Source: Anaerolineaceae bacterium UBA700
GTDB taxonomy: Bacteria; Chloroflexota; Anaerolineae; Anaerolineales; Anaerolineaceae
NCBI GenBank assembly: GCA_002298885.1
Contig: DBMK01000022.1
Span: 1-15,049 of the forward strand
DNA length: 15,049 bases
Direction: 5' to 3'
Shown here in pieces: positions 7,154 to 14,088 of this stretch (the stretch's first letter is position 1; each line of letters begins with the position of its first letter). The notes below the pieces were generated by a model. The model saw only the letters and a list, made by a program, of their open reading frames with translations. It made no database searches and had not been told where the DNA came from. The position numbers and the translations under genes are program-made.

Positions 7154-7162
7154 ATTTTAGCA
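7154..7162 (-). promoter_or_regulatory. Extended -10 promoter placing transcription start at the kinase GTG
   Basis: On the minus strand TGC-TAAAAT ends 6 nt before the GTG start at 7147, so a start about 7 nt downstream of the -10 falls on the first base of the gene. No clear -35 is visible. The spacer AAAGGC offers a ribosome site only 1 nt from the GTG, which is too close to work normally. Confidence 0.5.
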
Positions 7163-7202
7163 TGTGGTTTACCAGGGGGCACATGAGCGAGGTAACCAGG
7201 AT

Positions 7203-7254
7203 ATATGACACGGGTCATATCGGATTATGGCTGGTGTCAGGTTAAGTCATGACT
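7203..7254. promoter_or_regulatory. Dyad-symmetric candidate operators for the response regulator
   Basis: 7203-7220 is a perfect inverted repeat, ATATGAC-ACGG-GTCATAT. 7245-7254 is the perfect palindrome AGTCATGACT, which contains the same GTCAT and ATGAC words. Both lie in the 222-bp spacer between the kinase/regulator genes and the pump operon, upstream of the pump promoter. NarL-family regulators commonly bind short inverted repeats of this form. Assignment to this regulator is inference. Confidence 0.5.
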
Positions 7255-7262
7255 GAATTCTC

Positions 7263-7291
7263 TAGAATGGCAGCCCGGGCTAGGGTATAAG
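7263..7291 (+). promoter_or_regulatory. Possible activator-dependent promoter of the pump operon
   Basis: TAGAAT (7263-7268) and TATAAG (7286-7291) are spaced 17 bp apart. The -35 match is weak and lies within a small inverted repeat ATTCT-CT-AGAAT (7257-7268), immediately downstream of the ATGAC/GTCAT dyads. That layout fits a promoter needing an activator. It would give a leader of about 70 nt before the AGGAGG-ATG at 7370. Confidence 0.35.
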
Positions 7292-7369
7292 TGAATTTGT
7301 AAAAAGTGTGCGCATTTATTGTGTGATTGCACATAGGGAATTTTTTAATGCAGACTCAGGAGGAATTCC

Positions 7370-8986
7370 ATGGGTGTCACGAAAAGAAAACGCAAGTGGT
7401 GGTCATTGCCGCTCACGCTGCTGGTCATTGTGTTGGTTGCAGGAGCGGCATTTTTCATTTATAGATATGCAAATGCTCAAAGCGTGGGAAGCCTGCCTTC
7501 CAACCTTACCACCGTCCGGGTGACCCAAGGAGCTCTGCAGGCAACTGTCGGAGCATCCGGGAACGTGTACGCCAACCAGACGGCGACGATCAACTGGAAA
7601 ACCGCTGGCCGGATTGCAACGATCAACGTGAAGCAGGGAGATAAGGTAAAAGCCGGACAGGTTTTGGCTACCCTCGATCCCACTTCGCTGACGGACAATA
7701 ATGTCATCCTGGCGCAGCAAAATTTAATTACCGCCCAACAGAATCTGCAGAATCTGAAAGACTCGACCGTCACCCAGGCAAATGCGCAATTGGCGCTGGC
7801 CCAGGCGCAGCAAGCCGTGACCGACGCACAAACTGCGCGCGATTTGTTGAACTATAGCCGCGGCCAGAACGGCAACGCCGATGCGGCCTGGGCAGAGTTC
7901 TACATCGCCCAGGATGCCTACAATAAGGCACTGGACAGATTCAACAAGATGTGGAACCTGGCTCCGACCGACCCAGTCAAGGCCAGCGCCCAAGCGGCCC
8001 TGGTGCAGGCGCAGCAGAACATGCAGCAAAAGCAGGCCATTGTAGATTGGTACACTGGCGGGCCGACGCCGAACGATATTGCCCAGGCAGATGCCAATCT
8101 GGCAGTGGCAAAAGCCAAACTGGCTGACGCTCAGCGCACCTACGACCAAAACAAGAATGGGCCGACGGCCTCTGACATTGCTGCTGCCCAGGCCCAGGTG
8201 GATGCGGCCCAGGCAGTGCTGAATGAAACCCAGATCACGGCGCCCTTTGACGGGACCGTAACGATCCTTTATAACAAACCCGGCGACCTGGTCTCAAACA
8301 CCACGAATTTCGCCCGCATGGACGACTTATCGACCATGTTCGTGGACCTTTCGATTTCCGAAGTCGACATTTCCAAGGTCAAAATCAACCAGAAGGTGAC
8401 GATTAATTTCGACGCAATCCCATCCAAGGTTTACAACGGTTTCGTGCACGATATCGATGGGGCTGGCACGATTTCTTCCGGCGCGGTCAACTATGTTGTC
8501 ACAGTCCAATTGACAGATGCGGACGCCCAGATCGCCCCCGCTATGACTGCCTCGGCGAACGTGGTGCTGGATTCGGTGGCGGACGTGCTGACCGTTCCGA
8601 GCCGGGGAATCCGGGTCCAAAATGGGCAGTATTACGTCCTTGTCCTGCGTAATGGAGCGATCCAGACGGTTAACGTCAAATTAGGTTTGTCTTCGGATAC
8701 CGAAGTGGAAGTAATTTCAAACCAACTGCAGGCCGGCGATATTGTGGTCACGAATCCCCTGTCCCAACTGACGAGCGCTAGTGGTAATGGGGGCTTCCTG
8801 GGGATCCGGCTGCCGGGTGTCGGCGGCGGAGCGCCGGCAGGCGGCTTCGGCGGCGGCGGAAACTTTGGTGGCGGTAACTTTGGCGGGAGAACGGGTGGAA
8901 CGGGCGGCGCTACTGGCGGCACCGGCGGCAATAACGGTCGGACTGGCGGCACAGGAGGAACTGGCGGAGCCGGCGGCGGTAATTAG
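7370..8986 (+). CDS. MacA/HlyD-like efflux adaptor with glycine-rich tail
   Basis: Periplasmic-adaptor-type subunit of 538 residues. A basic N-terminus and one membrane anchor (13-33) lead into a split lipoyl/barrel-sandwich domain, first half about 48-105 and second half about 287-312 (ITAPFDGTV). Between them is a long Gln/Ala-rich coiled-coil hairpin (110-285), and a beta-barrel and membrane-proximal region follow (about 320-465). In MacAB-type pumps this subunit couples the permease to export. Here no TolC-like gene is nearby. The last 55 residues (484-538) are almost pure Gly with Asn, Thr and Phe, unlike standard MacA. The ATG at 7370 has AGGAGG 6 nt upstream. The gene leads an operon with the ATPase (17-nt gap) and permease. 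Gene names such as macA or yknX would only be family-level guesses. Confidence 0.9.
   Translation: MGVTKRKRKWWSLPLTLLVIVLVAGAAFFIYRYANAQSVGSLPSNLTTVRVTQGALQATVGASGNVYANQTATINWKTAGRIATINVKQGDKVKAGQVLATLDPTSLTDNNVILAQQNLITAQQNLQNLKDSTVTQANAQLALAQAQQAVTDAQTARDLLNYSRGQNGNADAAWAEFYIAQDAYNKALDRFNKMWNLAPTDPVKASAQAALVQAQQNMQQKQAIVDWYTGGPTPNDIAQADANLAVAKAKLADAQRTYDQNKNGPTASDIAAAQAQVDAAQAVLNETQITAPFDGTVTILYNKPGDLVSNTTNFARMDDLSTMFVDLSISEVDISKVKINQKVTINFDAIPSKVYNGFVHDIDGAGTISSGAVNYVVTVQLTDADAQIAPAMTASANVVLDSVADVLTVPSRGIRVQNGQYYVLVLRNGAIQTVNVKLGLSSDTEVEVISNQLQAGDIVVTNPLSQLTSASGNGGFLGIRLPGVGGGAPAGGFGGGGNFGGGNFGGRTGGTGGATGGTGGNNGRTGGTGGTGGAGGGN
8819..8983 (+). repeat. GGC/GGN-rich low-complexity coding repeat
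   Basis: The adaptor's C-terminal tail is encoded by imperfect repeats of Gly-Gly-X codons: first Gly-Gly-Asn-Phe units, then Gly-Gly-Thr units. Synonymous variation among the codons shows the tail is kept as protein and is not a recent slippage expansion. Confidence 0.8.
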
Positions 8987-9003
8987 CCTGAAAGAGGTCT
9001 ACT

Positions 9004-9690
9004 ATGAGTGACAGCGAATGGGTTATTGAAGCCGAGAACCTGACCAAGACCTACCAGATGGGCGAGATGGAAGTGCAGGCCCTGCGAGGGGTGTCCTTCA
9101 AAATCCGGCGCGGTGAGGTGATCTCGATCATGGGACCCTCAGGCTCGGGAAAATCGACCCTGATGAACATCCTGGGCTGCCTGGACGTTCCTACGAGCGG
9201 TGAATACATCCTCGATGGCGAGAGTGTCGCTAACCTGTCTGATAACGAACTGTCGGACATCCGCAACCAGAAGGTCGGCTTCGTGTTTCAAAGTTTCAAC
9301 TTGCTTTCACGTACCACTGCCCTGGCGAATGTTGAGCTGCCCTTACGCTATGCTGGAGGTAACCACCTGCGCCAGAAAGCCATGGCAGCCCTGGAAGCGG
9401 TAGGGCTGAAAGACCGGATCAACCATCGGCCGAACGAGCTGTCGGGCGGCCAGCAGCAGCGGGTGGCTATCGCCCGGGCGCTGGTCACACAGCCGGCCAT
9501 CATTATGGCCGATGAACCTACGGGCAACCTGGATTCGAAATCAGGTGCGGAGATCATGAACCTCCTACTCGACCTGAACAAGCAATCTGGGACAACCCTG
9601 ATTATCGTTACCCACTCTCCGGATGTGGCAGCCCAGACCCAGCGGGTCATCTGCCTTCGGGATGGGCTGCTGGTGGAGGAAAACAAATGA
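9004..9690 (+). CDS. MacB/LolD-type ABC transporter ATPase
   Basis: ATPase of 228 residues with all motifs intact: Walker A GPSGSGKST (44-52), Q-loop Gln96 (VFQSFNL), LSGGQ (146-150), Walker B IIMADEPTGNLDS with catalytic Glu171, and switch His204. The LDS ending after TGN and the overall length place it in the MacB/LolD/FtsE-like group that works with FtsX-type permeases and transmits force across the membrane without moving substrate through it. The ATG at 9004 has GAAAGAGG upstream. The stop overlaps the permease start in an ATGA, so the two are translationally coupled. Together with the adaptor before it, this gene completes a tripartite-like pump. Confidence 0.95.
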   Translation: MSDSEWVIEAENLTKTYQMGEMEVQALRGVSFKIRRGEVISIMGPSGSGKSTLMNILGCLDVPTSGEYILDGESVANLSDNELSDIRNQKVGFVFQSFNLLSRTTALANVELPLRYAGGNHLRQKAMAALEAVGLKDRINHRPNELSGGQQQRVAIARALVTQPAIIMADEPTGNLDSKSGAEIMNLLLDLNKQSGTTLIIVTHSPDVAAQTQRVICLRDGLLVEENK

Positions 9691-10928
9691 GTATCTGGCA
9701 GCATTTAATCGAAAGCCTGGAAAGCCTTACCTCGAATAAATTACGCTCAGGCCTGACCATCCTGGGGATCGTCATCGGGGTTGCCTCAGTGATCTCGATG
9801 CTGGCTATCGGCCAGGGCGCTTCTGCGGCGGTCAGCCAGCAAATTCAGAGTATCGGCTCGAACCTGCTGTTCGTCAGCTCAGGTTTCTTTGGCCAGGGCG
9901 GCGGCGGCGCTGTAGCGCCCAAGCCCCTTACCTTGCAAGATGCCCAGGCGCTGGTGGACCCGGCAAATTCGCCGGATGTGGCGGCGGCAGTTGGGGTGGT
10001 GGACGCGCGCGGCAATATTTCGATTAGCGGCACGTCCACGAACGCAACCGTGATCGGCACGACTTCACAGTACGCCACCGTGCGCAACCTCAACCTCGCC
10101 GAAGGCCAGTTCATCACCGACTCGGACGTGAGCGGGCATTCGGCGGTGGTAGTGCTGGGTTCCGGAATCGCCACCACGCTGTTCGGTGAAACATCAGGTA
10201 TAGAAGGCCAGGTGGTGCGCATCAACAACCAGCCTTTCCGCGTGGTTGGTGTACTGCAGAGTGTGGGCGGCGGCGCACTGGGCAGCCAGGACAACCAGGT
10301 GATTGTGCCGCTGACCACGGCTCAATCCCGCCTGGAGAACCGCGGCAGCAGCTCCAGCCGCATCGATCAAATCATCGTCCAGGCGACTTCTGCTGAAGGT
10401 GTAACCGCGGCCCAGGAGGAAGTTACGAATATCCTTCGCACCCGCCATAACACCCGCATTGGGTCGGACGATTTCAATATCCTTTCCCAGCAGGACATCC
10501 TGAATACGGCGAACTCCGTCACAGGCACCCTGACCCTGCTCCTGGGCGGGATCGGTGCCATCTCGCTGGTGGTGGGCGGCATCGGGATCATGAACATCAT
10601 GCTGGTCTCGGTCACCGAGCGCACGCGTGAGATTGGCCTGCGCAAGGCCTTGGGAGCCCACAAATCGGACATCCGGCTGCAATTCTTGATCGAATCGTCG
10701 GTGCTGAGCTTATTGGGAGGCCTGATTGGTGTTGCAGTAGCCGCCGGGATCAGCAAGATAATCTCAAACGTGGCTGCAGCAAGCAATACGGCAATCAACC
10801 CGGTCATCGGGATCGATTCAGTGCTGCTGGCCTGCCTGTTCTCGGCGGCGGTTGGGCTGTTCTTCGGAATCTACCCGGCCAACCGGGCCTCAAACCTGGA
10901 GCCGGTCGAGGCGCTGCGCTACGAATGA
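9687..10928 (+). CDS. MacB-like FtsX-family ABC permease
   Basis: Permease of 413 residues. The first membrane helix (about 22-44) carries the family's SNKLRSGLTILGIVIGVASVISM pattern. A large extracytoplasmic MacB_PCD domain follows (about 48-270), beginning with a Gly-rich loop (66-77). The FtsX domain has three helices (about 280-400) and the typical MNIMLVSVTERTREIGLRKALGA loop. It ends in EALRYE, the usual C-terminus of this family, so it is complete. It shares an ATGA overlap with the ATPase gene. Predicted role: export or mechanotransmission of an antibiotic, peptide or lipid together with the adaptor. The substrate is unknown. Confidence 0.94.
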   Translation: MSIWQHLIESLESLTSNKLRSGLTILGIVIGVASVISMLAIGQGASAAVSQQIQSIGSNLLFVSSGFFGQGGGGAVAPKPLTLQDAQALVDPANSPDVAAAVGVVDARGNISISGTSTNATVIGTTSQYATVRNLNLAEGQFITDSDVSGHSAVVVLGSGIATTLFGETSGIEGQVVRINNQPFRVVGVLQSVGGGALGSQDNQVIVPLTTAQSRLENRGSSSSRIDQIIVQATSAEGVTAAQEEVTNILRTRHNTRIGSDDFNILSQQDILNTANSVTGTLTLLLGGIGAISLVVGGIGIMNIMLVSVTERTREIGLRKALGAHKSDIRLQFLIESSVLSLLGGLIGVAVAAGISKIISNVAAASNTAINPVIGIDSVLLACLFSAAVGLFFGIYPANRASNLEPVEALRYE

Positions 10929-10946
10929 TTTGGGTCGTACAGACTG

Positions 10947-11063
10947 ATGAGAAAAGGGCTTAGGATTGAAAGCCAGGATATTCTGGAAAATCCGGTCAAG
11001 CGTCTGGGGCGAAATTCGAGCCTTCGCCGCCTGCTGATGCGATTGTACAACGACCAGTATTAA
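10947..11063 (+). CDS. Possible 38-residue small protein
   Basis: An ATG-TAA ORF of 38 codons lies 18 bp after the permease stop and in the same frame. The product is basic towards the end (VKRLGRN, LRRLLMRLYNDQY) and amphipathic, with codon use like its neighbours. No Shine-Dalgarno is visible. I do not recognise it. It could be a small operon protein, or a leftover of sequence once fused to the permease, but the permease already has its normal C-terminus. It may also be chance. Confidence 0.28.
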   Translation: MRKGLRIESQDILENPVKRLGRNSSLRRLLMRLYNDQY

Positions 11064-11127
11064 GGCCTGCCGAATCAATCCCAAGGCCGGGTGACAGGGC
11101 TGGGATTACCGGCCCATTGGAGTCGCG

Positions 11128-11922
11128 ATGCGAAAATCAAAGCGGAACCAGCAGCTTCAAGGTCACCGCAGGATCATCGATACGCTCACAGGGCCAGCCG
11201 AGCGGCGTGCTTTGCGGTGGCTGGCGGCGCGCATGCCGGTTTGGGTGAGCCCGGACTTGCTGACTGCGGTGGGTTTTTCGGGAGCGGTGATTATTGCTGC
11301 CGGATACATTTTGGCCTGGCAATCGCCGGGATTCCTCTGGCTGGCGGTGGCTGGATTTGGGGTGAACTGGTTCGGCGACAGCCTGGATGGAACGCTGGCA
11401 CGCTTCCGCGGCATCGAACGGCCGCGCTACGGATATTTTTTGGACCACAGCGTGGACGCGCTGAACGAATTGCTGATCCTGTTCGGCTTGGGGCTTTCTC
11501 CTTACGTCCGGTTTGAAATTGCGGCAATCGCCCTGGTGGGGTACCTGCTGGTAACCCTGTACACCAGCTTGTCGACCTATGCAGCCGGGGAGTTCCAGCT
11601 TTCGTACGCAACCATCGGGCCGACTGAGATCAGGCTGGTGGCCGTCCTGGCAAGCATCCTGGCAATCGTCGATGGGACGCGCTTTATCGTTCGCCTGCCG
11701 GTTGGCGATTTTACTTTTTACGAATTGATTGTAATTGGCCTGATCGTGCTATTTTTTGGTGCGTTTATTCTGTCGACCGCCCGGCAAGTGGCTCACCTGG
11801 CAAAGGTTGAGCGTAGCACCGGGGAAAGTACGCCCAGGGTGGTCCTGAAGAAAGGGGCGGCGCCAAAGCCGGTCATCGCCGCCGCAAGGCCTGCACAAGA
11901 AGGGAAGATTTTTAACCGCTGA
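11128..11922 (+). CDS. CDP-alcohol phosphatidyltransferase family protein
   Basis: Integral membrane enzyme of 264 residues with the full CDP-alcohol phosphotransferase signature: Asp84, Asp87-Gly88, Ala91-Arg92, Gly102, Asp106 and Asp110 (D-x2-D-G-x2-A-R-x9-G-x3-D-x3-D). These aspartates bind the metal ions and CDP in phospholipid head-group transfer. About six hydrophobic helices follow or flank the motif (49-65, 70-84, 112-128, 130-150, 165-183, 200-222). A basic cytoplasmic tail (228-264) carries several Lys/Arg. The head-group acceptor (glycerol phosphate, inositol phosphate or other) cannot be told from the motif. The start at 11128 has GGAG 5 nt upstream. The stop lies 2 bp from the end of the convergent glycosylase gene, leaving no room for a terminator, so transcripts probably overlap. 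Confidence 0.85.
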   Translation: MRKSKRNQQLQGHRRIIDTLTGPAERRALRWLAARMPVWVSPDLLTAVGFSGAVIIAAGYILAWQSPGFLWLAVAGFGVNWFGDSLDGTLARFRGIERPRYGYFLDHSVDALNELLILFGLGLSPYVRFEIAAIALVGYLLVTLYTSLSTYAAGEFQLSYATIGPTEIRLVAVLASILAIVDGTRFIVRLPVGDFTFYELIVIGLIVLFFGAFILSTARQVAHLAKVERSTGESTPRVVLKKGAAPKPVIAAARPAQEGKIFNR

Positions 11923-11924
11923 AA

Positions 11925-12734
11925 TTACGGCGCGACCTGGCAGGAGGGGCAGATAAAACTGCTGGTCGAGCCGGTCCTGATCTTCTGGATGGGGGTTGCA
12001 CAGTTCGGGCAGGGTTGGCCCTCGCGATAACCGATGACGATATCCTCCATCAGGAATCCCCCTTTTTGGCCCAACAAGGTCGTTTCATAGAAGGCGCCGC
12101 CTTTATCCAGGCTGGGCTGAAGCCCCTGGTGGATGGCCCGGTACAGGTTTTCGATTTCTGCCGGGGTCAACGAGCTGAGTGAGCGCTGCGGGTGCAGCCG
12201 CGCCAGGAAAAGGATATCGTGGATGTAGGCGTTACCGATGCCGGCGATGCGAGATTGGTCTAGCAGGAATGTCTTTACGGTGGTGCGCGGGCCGGAAAAG
12301 AGCGCCTGGAACTGTTCCTGGGTCAGGTCCAGGGCGTTAGGGCCGAGCCTGGCCAGCATCGGATGGTGCTCGAGCTGGTCGATTGGGGCGTAATGAGCGT
12401 AGCCGAACCACCAGAAATTAACCGCCAGGCAGGTGGCGTCGTCGAAATCGAAGATCAGGCGGCGTTTTTCAGGCAGCGTGGCGCGCGTGACGAGCAGGAT
12501 CTCGCCGCCCATGCCCAGGTTAAACAGTAGCCACCCCTGCGTCGTTTCGACCAGGATCCATTTGCCGCGGTTGGTCACGCCGCGGATACTGGCGCCGACC
12601 AGGGCGGCTGTAAATTCTTCAACCGGAATGTTCAGGCTCTTGGGCTGGATAACTTCAATGGCCGAGATGGTCTTGCCGGCCAGGTGCTGGTTCATTTCGC
12701 GGGCGCGCGCCGTAATTTCGGGCAGTTCGGGCAT
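11925..12734 (-). CDS. Divergent Fpg/Nei-family DNA glycosylase
   Basis: Base-excision repair enzyme of 269 residues. The ATG at 12734 was chosen because it yields MPELPE, whose Pro2 is the catalytic nucleophile, with GAGG 7 nt upstream; the longer reading would bury it. Kept: Pro2, Glu3, Lys58 (RGKWIL), Met75 (LGMGG), the helix-two-turn-helix with Asn168 (IAGIGNAY), and a four-Cys zinc finger (Cys242, 245, 262, 265). Changed compared with E. coli Fpg: the DPRRFG loop is NFWWFG, HLGM is NLGM, and the zinc-finger Arg is Thr257. It therefore belongs to a side branch of the family, and its lesion preference (8-oxoG or otherwise) should not be assumed. A TAAAAT -10 candidate on the minus strand lies at 12769-12774. 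Confidence 0.85.
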   Translation of the reverse strand: MPELPEITARAREMNQHLAGKTISAIEVIQPKSLNIPVEEFTAALVGASIRGVTNRGKWILVETTQGWLLFNLGMGGEILLVTRATLPEKRRLIFDFDDATCLAVNFWWFGYAHYAPIDQLEHHPMLARLGPNALDLTQEQFQALFSGPRTTVKTFLLDQSRIAGIGNAYIHDILFLARLHPQRSLSSLTPAEIENLYRAIHQGLQPSLDKGGAFYETTLLGQKGGFLMEDIVIGYREGQPCPNCATPIQKIRTGSTSSFICPSCQVAP

Positions 12735-12793
12735 GGGATTTCCTCGCAATCAGGTTCGAGTGTTTAATATTTTACCCTGTGATGAGAAGAATT

Positions 12794-12830
12794 GTTTTGA
12801 TTTGCCCGGCTTCGCCGCCCCAATCAAAAC
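12794..12830. repeat. Imperfect hairpin between divergent glycosylase and ATPase genes
   Basis: Outer arms GTTTTGATT (12794-12802) and AATCAAAAC (12822-12830) are perfectly complementary. An inner CGGC-TTC-GCCG stem (12807-12817) sits between two 4-nt internal loops. It lies upstream of both divergent promoters, so it may be an operator or an upstream leader structure. It is not followed by a U-tract. Confidence 0.5.
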
Positions 12831-12852
12831 GAAACTCGATGTCAATTACTTG

Positions 12853-12881
12853 TTGCACTTTCGTATAGAGAGACTTATAAT
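12853..12881 (+). promoter_or_regulatory. Strong sigma-70 promoter of the ugpC-type gene
   Basis: TTGCAC (12853-12858) and a perfect TATAAT (12876-12881) are spaced by exactly 17 bp. Predicted start is near 12888, giving a leader of about 28 nt with AGGAGG before the ATG at 12916. Confidence 0.82.
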
Positions 12882-12915
12882 TTAGTCACTATACACACTC
12901 AGGAAGGAGGATTGT

Positions 12916-14028
12916 ATGGCCAGTGTAACTTTCGAACATGTTTGGAAGAAATTTGGGGATTTTACCGCATTGAATGACCTGGATATCTCGATTGCCGACA
13001 AGGAATTTCTTGTGTTGGTGGGGCCGTCCGGTTGCGGTAAAACGACTGCTCTGCGCTGTCTCGCAGGTCTGGAAGAGGTCTCGAACGGTAGGGTATTGAT
13101 TGGGGATCAGACGGTGAATGACGTGGCTCCAAAGGACCGCGACATCGCCATGGTGTTCCAGTCGTACGCGCTCTACCCGCATATGACCGTCTTCGATAAT
13201 ATGGCGTTTGGCCTGAAATTACGCAAAGTGCCAAAAGCCGACATCAAGAAGCGAGTGGAAGAAGCAGCCCAAATCCTTGGCATCGAACACCTGTTGAAAC
13301 GCAAACCGCGCGAGCTTTCGGGCGGGCAGCGGCAGCGTGTCGCCGTCGGCCGCGCTATCGTGCGCGAACCGAAAGTGTTCCTGTTCGACGAGCCTCTGTC
13401 GAACCTGGATGCCAAGCTGAGAGTGCAAACCCGCGCCGAGATCAGCAAGCTACACCAGCGCCTGCAAACCACCTTTATTTATGTCACGCACGATCAGACG
13501 GAGGCCATGACGATGGCCACGCGGATTGCGGTCATGAATAAAGGCGTGTTGCAACAACTGGATACGCCGCAAAATCTGTACGATCGACCGGGCAACCTGT
13601 TTGTGGCCGGCTTCATCGGCTCTCCGGCGATGAACTTTTTCCCGGCCAAGATCTGCAAGGCGGATTCATCCCTGTACGTCGAAGCAAAAGGGTTCAAGGT
13701 CAAAATCCCCGATCAGCGTGCTCCGGTTTACCAGCCATACGTCGATCGTGAGATCATTTTCGGGATCCGACCTGAGAATATCATCAACCCGATGTTCGCT
13801 CCTCCTGGCATTTCGGCCGCTCCGGTGGAAGCCAAGGTGGATGTGACCGAGCTGATGGGTAACGAAATCCTGCTTTACCTGGTAAACGGTGACGTGCAGT
13901 TCGTGGCGCGTGTCGATCCGCGCACCCGCTTCCAGATGGGCGATAACGTGCAGGTGGTGTTCAACATGGAGAATTTCCACATCTTTGATCCCGCAGTAGA
14001 CAAGGAAAATCCCCCGGCGGTGCGGTAA
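12916..14028 (+). CDS. ugpC: UgpC/MsmK/MalK-type sugar ABC importer ATPase
   Basis: ATPase of 370 residues, the normal size for the carbohydrate-uptake (CUT1) family. The ATP-binding domain shows Walker A GPSGCGKTT (36-44), Q-loop Gln82, LSGGQ (134-138), Walker B VFLFDEP with Glu159, SNLDAKLR, and switch His192. The C-terminal MOBE/TOBE regulatory domain (about 235-365) carries the typical GSPAMNFF and GIRPENI motifs. It energises import of sugars or glycerol phosphate by binding two permease subunits. No permease or binding-protein gene is adjacent, so it probably serves several transporters elsewhere, as MsmK and MsiK do. The ugpC name is the usual family label and not proof of substrate. 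AGGAGG stands 5 nt before the ATG. The gene forms a single unit with its own promoter and terminator. Confidence 0.93.
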   Translation: MASVTFEHVWKKFGDFTALNDLDISIADKEFLVLVGPSGCGKTTALRCLAGLEEVSNGRVLIGDQTVNDVAPKDRDIAMVFQSYALYPHMTVFDNMAFGLKLRKVPKADIKKRVEEAAQILGIEHLLKRKPRELSGGQRQRVAVGRAIVREPKVFLFDEPLSNLDAKLRVQTRAEISKLHQRLQTTFIYVTHDQTEAMTMATRIAVMNKGVLQQLDTPQNLYDRPGNLFVAGFIGSPAMNFFPAKICKADSSLYVEAKGFKVKIPDQRAPVYQPYVDREIIFGIRPENIINPMFAPPGISAAPVEAKVDVTELMGNEILLYLVNGDVQFVARVDPRTRFQMGDNVQVVFNMENFHIFDPAVDKENPPAVR

Positions 14029-14049
14029 GATTTAGTTTTCAAGGGAATT

Positions 14050-14088
14050 GTGTAGCGCAGGTGAAATACTTGCGCTACGCTTCTTTTT
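14050..14088 (+). terminator. Intrinsic terminator of the ugpC-type gene
   Basis: Arms GTAGCGCA (14052-14059) and TGCGCTAC (14071-14078) form an 8-bp stem, extendable by a wobble and a G-C pair. They are followed by TTCTTTTT (14081-14088) and begin 22 bp after the stop codon. Confidence 0.82.

Noticed and set aside
7358..7376. AGGAGG followed by EcoRI- and NcoI-like sites, resembling an expression-vector junction
   Set aside because: Continuous native-looking sequence lies on both sides and the spacing is ordinary for a Shine-Dalgarno and ATG. I treat the restriction-site match as coincidence.
8632..8952. Proline-rich ORF on the minus strand opposite the adaptor tail
   Set aside because: It is the complement of Gly-Gly-X codons (GGN read as NCC for Pro), so a shadow of the real gene.
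11077..11114. AATCCCA/TGGGATT and GGCCGG/CCGGCC arms before the CDP-alcohol gene as a riboswitch
   Set aside because: The two pairings compete and suggest some structure, but there is no match to a known riboswitch core and no expression platform beyond a weak ribosome site.
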